64,000 nucleotides of DNA from Chloroflexota bacterium (GTDB lineage Bacteria > Chloroflexota > Anaerolineae > UBA4142), in assembly GCA_023381515.1 (NCBI GenBank), contig JAMCQI010000057.1, positions 62,001 to 126,000 of the forward strand, given 5' to 3'. Position 1 is the stretch's first letter; every line of letters starts with the position of its first letter. The notes below the pieces were generated by a model, which was given only the letters and a program-made list of their open reading frames with translations, was not told the DNA's origin and did no database searches. This document shows positions 45,247-53,497 of this stretch, piece after piece. A program made the translations under genes and the position numbers.

Positions 45247-45413
45247 TCGCCTAGACCGCCAGAATCCAGCCAAAAAGCATCCCTTCCAATCCAAATTGCC
45301 GCGACCATCTTATATATACTCTCTTCATCTCCTGCGTCTCCTTTTTCCCCATCATTGTCACTCGCCTGCGTCCACTTGTCATTTCTTCTTTGTTTCGTTT
45401 CCTCCCAAAAGTA

Positions 45414-45443
45414 TTGACTTGTCCCTCTTCTGTGCCGTATACT
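45414..45443 (+). promoter_or_regulatory. strong sigma70-type promoter
   Basis: TTGACT at 45414-45419 and TATACT at 45438-45443 are separated by 18 bases. Transcription would start near 45450. No ORF follows closely; terminator-like hairpins occur at about 270 and 390 bases downstream. Confidence 0.6.
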
Positions 45444-45449
45444 GATCTC

Positions 45450-45725
45450 AGTTTAATTTACATGGTCTCATTCGTCGCCTGGGACGATTGCCCTCGTATC
45501 TGCTTTCATGCGAGGTGAGTTCAACTGTAGGTGTCATGGTCTCTCGGTTGAACTGAATGATGTATCCTTCGCCAAGATCGTCTAGTTGTCCTTGGATGCA
45601 CTAGAGCTCCAGCTCTGAAAGCAATCAACTCCATATTTCGCCACGCGAAGCCATTACTCCGTGTGATTTACTGCGCCCTCAAAAGCCTGTCTCTACGAAT
45701 CCGTCGTCGAGCGGGCTTTTTGCGT
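45450..45725 (+). ncRNA. candidate structured non-coding RNA
   Basis: The segment lies between a good promoter and a terminator-like hairpin and has no credible ORF. Inside it are inverted pairs: CCTCG/CGAGG (45492-45515), AGTTCAAC/GTTGAACT (45518-45554) and AGAGCT/AGCTCT near 45604-45617. It ends with AAAAGCC (45681-45687) pairing with GGCTTTT (45714-45720). It may be a copy-control or antisense RNA of the replicon, or just a leader of the small genes downstream. It is unlike any family I know. Confidence 0.4.
45681..45721 (+). terminator. terminator-like hairpin ending the candidate RNA
   Basis: AAAAGCC and GGCTTTT pair over a 26-base loop, and the right arm runs into a T tract. The long loop makes this a moderate call. 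Confidence 0.4.
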
Positions 45726-45794
45726 TTCTCCTCTCGGTAGCTTGGGTACTGAAGTTCCCTGTTCCACATCCCAAGACATCGATACAAACTCGAG

Positions 45795-45839
45795 ACATCC
45801 CCGGGTCGTGATGCGTCACGGCGTGGGGACGTTTTGTTT
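45795..45839 (+). terminator. second terminator-like hairpin before the small genes
   Basis: ACATCCCC pairs with GGGGACGT (one mismatch), enclosing a smaller CGTGA/TCACG stem. TTTTGTTT follows. It lies 32 bases before the small gene at 45871 and may attenuate read-through. Confidence 0.45.
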
Positions 45840-45870
45840 CCACAATCTCATCTGAAGGGAGGTGATCTTC

Positions 45871-45987
45871 TTGAAGGAGGCATTGATGATCTTTGCTGCA
45901 CTCGGCGCCGGCGCGTATCTGGCCGCGCAGGCGCTGCTCCATCTGTTGCAGCCATTGTTCGTCGCGCTCTCCGGTCACATGCACTAG
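45871..45987 (+). CDS. 38-residue membrane protein, first of a pair
   Basis: It starts at TTG behind GGGAGGTGAT. After a short charged start (LKEALM) comes one membrane helix rich in Ala and Leu that contains ALGAGAYLAAQALLHLL. It matches the next small protein in length and plan (LLGTALYFGAHVAAALL), so they are probably paralogues. The pair may be small toxins, holin-like proteins or regulators; nothing more can be said. Confidence 0.5.
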   Translation: MKEALMIFAALGAGAYLAAQALLHLLQPLFVALSGHMH

Positions 45988-46036
45988 ACGTGGTGCGCGC
46001 AGGAGAGAAACATTCCAAACCGAAGGAGGTGAGAGG

Positions 46037-46162
46037 TTGAAGAAAGACGACGTGTTCGCGCTGCTCTTGTTACTTGGCACGGCGCTGTACTTTGGCGCGC
46101 ACGTGGCTGCGGCTCTCTTGCGGCCCGTAATGCCCGCCGTCGTCAATGCGATGTCGAGGTGA
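46037..46162 (+). CDS. 41-residue membrane protein, second of a pair
   Basis: It starts at TTG with AGGAGGTGAGAGG just before it. The plan is LKKDDVF, then one hydrophobic helix (about 8-30), then LRPVMPAVVNAMSR. It lies 49 bases after its likely paralogue and shares its TTG start and strong Shine-Dalgarno site. Confidence 0.55.
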   Translation: MKKDDVFALLLLLGTALYFGAHVAAALLRPVMPAVVNAMSR

Positions 46163-46191
46163 CGCCCACTCTGCACGAAGGAGAAAACGCG

Positions 46192-46449
46192 ATGAGACAC
46201 TCGCACAAGACTGGTTGTCGCTGCGCGGATTGCCTGAGTGAGTACGAACGCCGGCAATCGGCCGCGACTCAGTTGTACTCGTTATTGGACATGCGATGGA
46301 TCGGCATTCGTGCCGCCATTGCGTACGCCGAGTTCGCCCGCCAGGGGATTGAGGAAGCATTCCCGCCGCAGGCCCAGAATGCACTCGGGCTCTTGCGACA
46401 GCACAATGCCGGGGTGCTCAATAATCTCTTGGCGGATATTCTCGATTAG
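46192..46449 (+). CDS. small CxC-CxxC protein, unknown
   Basis: The product has 85 residues and starts with ATG behind AAGGAG. The N-terminus HKTGCRCADCLSEYERRQ has three clustered cysteines that may bind metal; the rest is helical. The frame is open further upstream, but the ATG has the good ribosome site. No family is recognised. Confidence 0.6.
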   Translation: MRHSHKTGCRCADCLSEYERRQSAATQLYSLLDMRWIGIRAAIAYAEFARQGIEEAFPPQAQNALGLLRQHNAGVLNNLLADILD

Positions 46450-46545
46450 GGGAGGCAGGTATTCGAAGGGAGAAGTCTTCGAAGCAATGCGAAAAGCCGA
46501 CATTAGCTCTAGCAGACAGACAACTGATTCCAAGCGGAGGAAAGC

Positions 46546-47799
46546 ATGGACACGATGATGAACACAATCGGTGAACTCGCTCTGGTTGGCGCAAGCCCCT
46601 TGGTTGTGGTCGCTCCGGAGGAGCTGGAAGCGGCCGGGCAAAAAGAAAACGCCCTGGAGTTAGCGGCTCCAAAGGCGTCTTTCGTGGCTTTCGCCACACA
46701 ACAATCTACAACTGAATATACGACGGAAGCGGATGTTTGTCAAGGGATTTCGATCCCGACTTTTGACGAAATCGAGGCGATTATCGCCGGCGCCGCCCAA
46801 AAGCGCATCGAGAGCGCCTTTAGCGAGGTGCACGACACCCGCGCACGGATCGAACGGGAGCGCACCGCCCGTGAAATGGCGCTGCAGTCGGGTCAGGACC
46901 GCTTGCACCAGACGAAAACGGCACTGGCGAAGCTCGGCGACGAGCGCACGTCAATGGAACAGCGGGCGAAGGCTTTTCTCGGCGGGGAAGAACTGAAGAC
47001 GCTACTCGAAAAGATCCATATCGCATTCAACGCCCGCCAGCTGGAGCTGGAAACAGCAGTTTCGGCAACCGAAGCCGAGGTCGCTGAATCGACAACCGAG
47101 GCACAGGCGGCGAGCGTTAGTGATTCTCTCGAACTGCAACTGCTTGAGCAGGAATTGGAACGGCTCGAATCGGCTGCCCCGGGCGTGGCCGAGAACGTGC
47201 GCCTGGTCGCTACTGCGGCGGACAACCTCATTGCGGCTAAACAGGCGATTGAGGAAGGGCTGCTGCAGGACGCCGCCGTGCTGCTCGAACAAGCGAAAGC
47301 CGGCCATGCCAATCCCGCCCAGGTGGCGGAAGTTGAGCGAGATCTGGCTGAGGCTCGGCTAGCGAAGCTCGCACGCGATTTGATTGCCCGCATCACTGCC
47401 AACCCGGACCAGCTAGGTGCCGTGAGACGCATTCACCAGCTTATGGAGGAAGCACAGCAAGCAGGCGTCGGAGACAAGGTGAATCCATTTGCCGATCGTG
47501 CACTTGAAACCGCACGGGATGCTGCGAATGCTCGATTTGCCCAGGCACGGCCGATTGCCGACTATCTAGTGAGCGAGGGATTTGTTCCTGTCGTGGGAGA
47601 CGGGCGGATTGAAGCGTGGATACCGGTCTCACGCAATGGACACGGTGAGGTGTGGTCGCTGGATCGCATTCTGACCTTGCGTGGACGAGAAGGATGGGTC
47701 ACCGAAACACCGCGGAACCCGATCACGCGCAAAGAATTGCCGCTGCGCGTACGCCATTCACGGTGGTACCGCGCAGCGGGTGAGACTCTCTCTAGTTAG
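46546..47799 (+). CDS. coiled-coil protein, unknown
   Basis: The protein has 417 residues. The N-terminal 60 residues are Ala/Glu-rich. A long coiled coil runs from about 85 to 330 (rich in Glu, Ala, Arg and Leu heptads). A small C-terminal domain follows, with ADYLVSEGFVPVVGDGRIEAW and a Trp/Arg-rich end (RVRHSRWYR). It starts behind GGAGGAAAGC. It may be a structural or DNA-organising protein of the element. No homologue is recognised. Confidence 0.6.
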   Translation: MDTMMNTIGELALVGASPLVVVAPEELEAAGQKENALELAAPKASFVAFATQQSTTEYTTEADVCQGISIPTFDEIEAIIAGAAQKRIESAFSEVHDTRARIERERTAREMALQSGQDRLHQTKTALAKLGDERTSMEQRAKAFLGGEELKTLLEKIHIAFNARQLELETAVSATEAEVAESTTEAQAASVSDSLELQLLEQELERLESAAPGVAENVRLVATAADNLIAAKQAIEEGLLQDAAVLLEQAKAGHANPAQVAEVERDLAEARLAKLARDLIARITANPDQLGAVRRIHQLMEEAQQAGVGDKVNPFADRALETARDAANARFAQARPIADYLVSEGFVPVVGDGRIEAWIPVSRNGHGEVWSLDRILTLRGREGWVTETPRNPITRKELPLRVRHSRWYRAAGETLSS

Positions 47800-47903
47800 C
47801 GGCGATGTGTGGTTATCGCAGCTCCCTGTCGGAGTCTGCCCGCCGGGCTCCGACAGGGGGCTGAACGAATTACGAACGGCAGGTCGAGGAGTGGTAACCG
47901 AAT

Positions 47904-50417
47904 GTGATCGCTCTTCATGAACTGAATGCTGAACAGCGAGCCGTCGTCGAGCGCGTGAACGGGCCGCTCCTGGTGCTCGCGGGTGCCGGCAGTGGAAAGA
48001 CGCGGACACTCACGTATCGCATCGCGCACGTTCTTGAGCAAGGGCTCACGTCGCCCCACGGAATCCTGGCGATCACGTTCACTCGCAAAGCGGCGTGGGA
48101 GATGCGCCGGCGCTTGGAGCAGCTGGTCGGTGCAGGTGCCGCGGACATCATCGCGGTTACCTTTCACAGCCTGGGATACAAGATCCTGTGCGCCGAGAGT
48201 GGAGCGCTGGGATACAAAGCGGATGCGCTCTCGATCTCCGATGGCTCCGACGCGAGGCGGCTGCTCAAGCGCGCCATGAAAGAGACCGATATGGACACCA
48301 CCCGCTGGGATGTCGAACAGGTCGCCGCGATCATCGAGCGCGCCAAGGACAATCTGTATGCGCCCGATGCCTTCATCCAGGTCAAGGGCGACTTCTTCCA
48401 AGAGTCCATGGCAAAAGTGTACACCCGCTATCAGCAGCTCCTGAAGGAGAATAACGCTGTCGATTACGGTGATCTTGTGCGATTGAGTGTACAGCTGCTC
48501 CAGCAGAATCCACAGACGCTCGCCTTCTACCAGCAGTTGTTCCGCTACGTCTCAGTGGATGAATTCCAGGACACCAGTTATGGACAGTACCAGCTTATCA
48601 GGCTGCTCGTCTGGAGTCATCACAATCTGTGCTGCGTCGGCTCGCCGGTGCAAGCCATCTACTCGTGGCGTGGGGCGGATATTGCCAACATGTTGCATCG
48701 ATTTCGGGAGGACTTCCCCAAGGCACCGAGAGTCGTGTTACATGCCAACTATCGCTGTACCCAAAGGATTCTCAATGCGGCGCAACAAGTAGTCAATGAC
48801 CTTCCGTACCGCGAAGAGCTGATGACCGAAAATGCGGAAGGGGACCCGATTGCGATAGCCGCGTCTCACACAGATTGGGACGAGTCCAGCTACATCGCGG
48901 CCGAGATCGAGCGGTTGGTGCAAGAAGCTCACTATCATTTCGAGGATTGCGCCATCCTCTTCCGCACGCGTGCTCAAGGGAGACTCTTCGAGCAGGTTTT
49001 GATGCATCGGGGTCTGCCGTACACCTTGGTCGGCGACTTTCGGTTCTTTGAAAGACGCGAGATCAAAGACTTGCTCGCTTACCTGCGCCTGGTACACGAT
49101 ATCTTCGACGCAGGCGCGTTGCAGCGGATCATCAACCGACCGCCTCGCGGACTAGGGACTGCCGCACTCGCAAAGTTGCAGCGGGGAGCGCCGGAATTGA
49201 CGTCGGATGTGTTGACTGGCCTTCACGACCGAGACGATTTGCCAGTCAAGGTAAAGCAAGCGGCGCTCGCGTTTGCTTGCCTGTTGTTTGATGATCTGGC
49301 GATGGCAGCGAAGGACAAGACACTCCCTTTGCTGATCGACCACATCCTGGTCCGCTCCAGTTACTTGGAGTGGGTGAAGGGGGATGCAGAAGCCAAACAG
49401 CGGCTGGCGAACCTGGCGCAGTTCCGGGTGCTTTCACAGCGTTACGAGGGAGTGTCGGATGCACTCGCCTCCTTCCTCGCAGACATCGCGACGATGGGCG
49501 ACCAGGATATCGGCATCCCGATGGAGACGCGTGGCATCACACTCGCGACCATCCACGCTGTCAAGGGACTAGAGTTCCCGATCGTTTTCGTGGCTGGCCT
49601 CGAGGAGGGAATCTTCCCCCACGCCAAGGCACTGCGGCAGCCGAACGGCATTGACGAGGAACAGCGGCTCGCCTATGTTGGAATGACACGCGCCATGACC
49701 AAACTCTATCTGTCGTATGCTAGAACACGGCAGAACGGCGCAGGTCCGATCGAATGCACTCCCAGCCGCTTTCTCGCACGCTTGCCAAAGGAAATCGTCG
49801 AGCGTGTCTCGGCTTCCGTGCCTGCCACCGTTGCCCCGGCTCCAGTTGTGGATAACCCCATCGAAACTGTGGAAAACGAACCGACTTTCACTGATGAATC
49901 GGAAGATGCGGTAGTCCCCATCGGCGAAGAGGCGGTCCAAGTCGCAGAGCCTACAGCGGACACGGCTGAGGTAACTGCTGACGCTGAATCCGATTTCGAC
50001 CGATGGCTGGCAGAGGGCCAGGATTCGTGGAACGAATATGAGGCTGAAAGGGCTGAGGAAATCGAAGCGTGGGTACTCTCCGAACTGGAGGGAGATAATA
50101 CCGACCTCGAAGCGGAGGCGCTCGCTGTTGGAGAGATCGAGATCCCGGAGCAGATGGAAGCGCTTATGGCTGAGGCACAGAGCGAGCTACTGGACTATGA
50201 AATGTCGCTCGCCGAACTCGCTTACGAGCGAGAAGAAGCCGCCAAGGCACAAGCGTCCGCAGCTTCGCAGGAGAGAAAGGAGAAAGAAGGAGATGAATCG
50301 CTCGACTACGACGCTCTGCTCAAAGAGTATGCGGAGGAAATCGCCGAGCACGAACGGTGGAAAGAACGTACGGGCATGAATAAACAAAAGAAGCCGACAT
50401 ATGCTCTCGCCGCATAG
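47904..50417 (+). CDS. UvrD/PcrA-type helicase with acidic C-terminal extension
   Basis: The protein has 837 residues and starts at GTG. It has the full SF1A set: Walker A at 27-33 (GAGSGKT), GILAITFTRKAAWEM, SVDEFQDTSYGQ, GSPVQAIYSWRGA, TIHAVKGLEFPIVFV, and AYVGMTRAMTKLYLSYAR near 590. From about 625 on it carries a 210-residue extension that is very rich in Glu and Ala, of coiled-coil type, and ends in Lys-rich sequence. It unwinds DNA in repair or rolling-circle-type replication. The primase gene starts inside its end. Confidence 0.85.
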   Translation: MIALHELNAEQRAVVERVNGPLLVLAGAGSGKTRTLTYRIAHVLEQGLTSPHGILAITFTRKAAWEMRRRLEQLVGAGAADIIAVTFHSLGYKILCAESGALGYKADALSISDGSDARRLLKRAMKETDMDTTRWDVEQVAAIIERAKDNLYAPDAFIQVKGDFFQESMAKVYTRYQQLLKENNAVDYGDLVRLSVQLLQQNPQTLAFYQQLFRYVSVDEFQDTSYGQYQLIRLLVWSHHNLCCVGSPVQAIYSWRGADIANMLHRFREDFPKAPRVVLHANYRCTQRILNAAQQVVNDLPYREELMTENAEGDPIAIAASHTDWDESSYIAAEIERLVQEAHYHFEDCAILFRTRAQGRLFEQVLMHRGLPYTLVGDFRFFERREIKDLLAYLRLVHDIFDAGALQRIINRPPRGLGTAALAKLQRGAPELTSDVLTGLHDRDDLPVKVKQAALAFACLLFDDLAMAAKDKTLPLLIDHILVRSSYLEWVKGDAEAKQRLANLAQFRVLSQRYEGVSDALASFLADIATMGDQDIGIPMETRGITLATIHAVKGLEFPIVFVAGLEEGIFPHAKALRQPNGIDEEQRLAYVGMTRAMTKLYLSYARTRQNGAGPIECTPSRFLARLPKEIVERVSASVPATVAPAPVVDNPIETVENEPTFTDESEDAVVPIGEEAVQVAEPTADTAEVTADAESDFDRWLAEGQDSWNEYEAERAEEIEAWVLSELEGDNTDLEAEALAVGEIEIPEQMEALMAEAQSELLDYEMSLAELAYEREEAAKAQASAASQERKEKEGDESLDYDALLKEYAEEIAEHERWKERTGMNKQKKPTYALAA

Positions 50418-51495
50418 AGCCTTGAACGAGAGAAGGGAACTGAGCCGCGAAGAGATCGATGCCATCCGTGCTCGTCACCCCATTGAACAGGTGGTGTCGC
50501 AGTACGCCGACCTGCGTCCCTCCGGTCGGTTGCTGCAAGCTCGCTGTCCCCTGCCAGGCCATGACGATACCGGCCCAAGTTTCACCGTCTACGTTCAGTC
50601 TCAATCGTTCTACTGCTTCGGCTGCAATCGCGGTGGGGATGTGTTCAGATTCATCCAACTGATGGAGCACGTAGGCTTTCGTGAAGCTGTCGACAAGCTT
50701 GAAGGAAGCAGCATCGTCGTCGTACCGACTCGCGATGAACGGGCGAAAGAGCATGCGAGTGTACCATCGCGGAAAGTGCTAGACGATGATGCGTGTCGTT
50801 TGCTGACCGCGGCAGCAGAAGTGTACCACGCCTCGCTGCTGCTGAATGATGAGATGCTCAACTATGTAATCGGCCGCGGGATCACGATGGAGACCATCAA
50901 ACGATTTCGGCTTGGGTACGCGACAGGAACGAACTTGGCAAAGTACTTTCGCTTTAGAGGCTGGGATATGCAGCTTGGGAAAGACCTGGGACTAGTGGGA
51001 GATCACGGCGAGTTCTTTCGGGAGCGCATCATCATCCCCGAATGGCAACACGGAAATGCGGTCTATCTCACCGGACGAAAGACGAAGGGCTATCAGAAGG
51101 TGAAATACCTCGGACTGCCGGGTGCCGTCAAGCCGCTCTATGGGCTCGAAGGCGTGATGGGATCGCATGAGGTGTTCATCGTCGAGGGATGCTTTGACAT
51201 GCTGACGCTCATTCAATGGGGCTATCCTGCCGTCGCACTGCTCGGCTCCCATCTCAAAGCAGATTGGGAGCAGGAATTGGCATTCGCCGAACGAATCTTT
51301 GTCGTGACTGATTCCGATGAAGCGGGACGCACATCGGCAAAGAGCATCGCCGAGACATTTGGAGCTCGCTCGATTGTCGTCCCTCCGCTTCCCAACGCCA
51401 AGGATGTGAACGAGCTCGCCTTGCATCCTAATGGTGGAGAGCAATTTGCCCAACTGGTTAGCCAAGCGCGGCGTGCAAGAGATGGCACCAAGTAA
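50401..51495 (+). CDS. short DnaG-type primase
   Basis: The protein has 364 residues. The CHC2 zinc ribbon is present (C49, H54, C72, C75, with CFGCNRGGDVFRF), and a TOPRIM domain follows: FIVEGCFDMLTL near 258 and VVTDSDEAGRTSAKS near 302. It lacks the DnaG C-terminal helicase-binding domain, as many plasmid and phage primases do. The start overlaps the helicase gene by 17 bases, so both are coupled. It may work with the DnaB-like ATPase at 16162. Confidence 0.85.
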   Translation: MLSPHRALNERRELSREEIDAIRARHPIEQVVSQYADLRPSGRLLQARCPLPGHDDTGPSFTVYVQSQSFYCFGCNRGGDVFRFIQLMEHVGFREAVDKLEGSSIVVVPTRDERAKEHASVPSRKVLDDDACRLLTAAAEVYHASLLLNDEMLNYVIGRGITMETIKRFRLGYATGTNLAKYFRFRGWDMQLGKDLGLVGDHGEFFRERIIIPEWQHGNAVYLTGRKTKGYQKVKYLGLPGAVKPLYGLEGVMGSHEVFIVEGCFDMLTLIQWGYPAVALLGSHLKADWEQELAFAERIFVVTDSDEAGRTSAKSIAETFGARSIVVPPLPNAKDVNELALHPNGGEQFAQLVSQARRARDGTK

Positions 51496-51503
51496 AGGAG
51501 AAT

Positions 51504-52256
51504 ATGACGAAGACATCAACCGAAAAGGAAGGGTCGGTAAGTACGGCCGCGGAGGAGCCGCAGCCAGCCGCAAATCCAGCGATGGGAGAGGAACAATCGG
51601 CTTCTAGCGATTCGCCTGGAGCACCTGATCAAGAGGCTGAGCCGGAAGAACAAGATAGCTCCGATCCCGAAGACACAGAGGAACTCGAAGAAGGAGCAAA
51701 CGATGCCGCGCCGAGCGAAGAGACTCCTGCTGCCTCAACATCAACTTCAGCTGTCGCAACGGCTGCCGCACCAAATCAACCTCAGGAGGAGGACCCCCGC
51801 TCCGACATCGAAAAACAGCCGTATGAGTTTGATCGCTGCACCGTCCAGATCGCGATTCAGCTCCTTCCGAATGATGGAGAAGCGAATGGTCGCCCCGTGC
51901 TGATCGGGGTGCGGACGCACCTGGATGCGCCGATTGTTCGAATGATGAGAGCAAACGAGCTGGGCGATCTCCCGCATGCCATTACGACGCTCGTGGAACA
52001 ACTCAAGGGCGAACTGCCAGCCCTCGAGCAAGCCGCGCGAGAACGCTGGGCGAAAGAAAAAGAATCGCGCGCTCGCGGGCATACCAAAGCATCGCCGGCG
52101 AAAGAAGCAAAAACGGTGAAAGCAGCGAAACCAGTAAAGCCCAAAACGGTCGGGGCAGCCGCCGCACCCGCGCCGAGTGTGCTTACGGATGAGCAAAGAG
52201 CGAACGCAGTCGGCCAGGCCGCCACGGCGAACAAACAGCAGATGGCGCTCTTTTAG
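51504..52256 (+). CDS. unknown protein ending in a clamp-binding peptide
   Basis: The protein has 250 residues. About 95 acidic Glu/Ser/Pro-rich residues come first, then a folded segment at about 100-180 (CTVQIAIQLLPNDGEANG onward), then a Lys/Ala-rich linker, and a C-terminal tail that ends QMALF. QxxLF at a C-terminus is the classic beta-clamp-binding peptide, and a clamp gene lies 4.6 kb downstream in the same direction. It starts behind AAAGGAGAAT. It may link a replication or modification partner to the clamp. The family is not recognised. Confidence 0.6.
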   Translation: MTKTSTEKEGSVSTAAEEPQPAANPAMGEEQSASSDSPGAPDQEAEPEEQDSSDPEDTEELEEGANDAAPSEETPAASTSTSAVATAAAPNQPQEEDPRSDIEKQPYEFDRCTVQIAIQLLPNDGEANGRPVLIGVRTHLDAPIVRMMRANELGDLPHAITTLVEQLKGELPALEQAARERWAKEKESRARGHTKASPAKEAKTVKAAKPVKPKTVGAAAAPAPSVLTDEQRANAVGQAATANKQQMALF

Positions 52257-52267
52257 GAGAAGATGAG

Positions 52268-52696
52268 ATGATTCAAGTCACAATTGATGGCCAATGTTTT
52301 CCGCTCCCGGAGGATGTGGGCGGGAAGGATGACTTGCTGCGGGCCGCGCTCGCTCCCTTCGTTCCATGGATCGCCAATGCTCGCATCGAGCGCAAAGAGG
52401 AAGGAGGGAACACTGTCGTCAGCGTGATCAAGCGCGCCGACACGAAAGGGAGTGCGAGCGATGTTCTCGCTGCGCTGGTCGCCGCGCCACAGAAGATGAA
52501 TCCTGCGATCACGTTGTGGCTGAGCTTGCAAGAGGAAGGCAGGCTCGATGATCCGGGTGCCATGGTCGAATGGCAGCCCGCGATTGCGGAGGCGATTGAA
52601 GCGGGCGAACGCGAGATCGGCGAGGTCCGTGCCGCCATGGAGTATCTGGCGGAGTGTGCTCCCATCGCCGCCTCGCGTATCCCCCTTGGTTTCTAG
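52268..52696 (+). CDS. ubiquitin-like/PRTRC-C-like protein with C-terminal extension
   Basis: The protein has 142 residues. The first 62 have the PRTRC protein C pattern: a beta-grasp-like start (IQVTIDGQCFPLP), a helix, and the segment VVSVIKRADTKG. PRTRC-C is thought to be ubiquitin-like. Here about 80 further residues, largely helical, follow the TKG end. If the protein is conjugated, the extension would need removal or the active end lies elsewhere. It starts behind AGGAGAAGATG. The match is modest. Confidence 0.5.
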   Translation: MIQVTIDGQCFPLPEDVGGKDDLLRAALAPFVPWIANARIERKEEGGNTVVSVIKRADTKGSASDVLAALVAAPQKMNPAITLWLSLQEEGRLDDPGAMVEWQPAIAEAIEAGEREIGEVRAAMEYLAECAPIAASRIPLGF

Positions 52697-52699
52697 CCT

Positions 52700-53497
52700 A
52701 TGGAAGCGGCTCTCGTACAGACGCCGCCGTCCGATGCTTCACCGCCGCTCTCCGCCACAAATGTCCTTTCGCAGCTGAAACGAATTCGGTTCCTCTCTGC
52801 GGGAGAAGCTCTCCAGCGGCTGAACACCCTCTCGGAAACCAGTCGCATCCTCTGGCTCTACCGCAAGTATTTCCCACGGGAATATGCGCGCTCGACGTCC
52901 AGCGCCCTGGTCCCGGTGACTCCGGACGGCGACTGCGGCTATTCCGAACGAGAGAAAGAGTTCCTCGAGTTAGTCGACAAGCGGCTCTTTCCCATGCCCG
53001 ATCTCTTCTTTGACGAGACGCGTTTCGACATGATCCCCATCTACCCGCAGGGCGTCGATTGGGATGAAGAACTGGAATACCTCCGCCTGTCGCTCCGGGC
53101 AGGGATAGAGCTCCTCCAGGAAGAAGAGTCGCCCTTCTGGGAACAGTGGCTGCCGGCGAACCTCCGACCCAGGCCAGGTGAACACGACTGGAAGAAATTC
53201 GAGAAGGTGTGCCGGCAGGTCGGAGGCTCTGCCACTCGCCTGCCCCTCCTTATCGACCTGGTCTCGCACAACACGGGCACGCTGTGGCTCGATGCCTACT
53301 GGGAGTCCGGAGTGGAGGGGTTCACGTGGTCAGAGGAGGACGTGCAACTGCTCGCCAAGGAATGGCGTGCGGCCCAGCGGTTCATGAACAGACTGGATCC
53401 TCTGCTCGACCGGATAGAAAAGCATCCGAGCTATTGGCTCACCCGACTGGTCAAGCTATGGAACGCCTCGATCAAAACCGAAGGGAGGAAGAACTGA
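52700..53497 (+). CDS. unknown PRTRC-cassette protein
   Basis: The protein has 265 residues and is acidic, Trp-rich and mostly helical (FWEQWLP, LWLDAYWESGVEGFTW). No catalytic motif is seen. Position between the ubiquitin-like and E2-like genes suggests it belongs to the cassette; PRTRC protein F is a candidate, by position only. The stop meets the next ATG directly. Confidence 0.55.
   Translation: MEAALVQTPPSDASPPLSATNVLSQLKRIRFLSAGEALQRLNTLSETSRILWLYRKYFPREYARSTSSALVPVTPDGDCGYSEREKEFLELVDKRLFPMPDLFFDETRFDMIPIYPQGVDWDEELEYLRLSLRAGIELLQEEESPFWEQWLPANLRPRPGEHDWKKFEKVCRQVGGSATRLPLLIDLVSHNTGTLWLDAYWESGVEGFTWSEEDVQLLAKEWRAAQRFMNRLDPLLDRIEKHPSYWLTRLVKLWNASIKTEGRKN

Larger units (their letters stand above)
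44892..45870 (+). other. 979-bp intergenic region with repeats and RNA signals
   Basis: No protein gene is supported here. The region holds a terminator (44938-44956), three 23-bp-spaced repeats (45178-45246), an AT-rich stretch (about 45305-45316), a good promoter (45414-45443), several hairpins and two terminator-like hairpins. The mix looks like a replication origin or regulatory RNA region. Confidence 0.6.
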
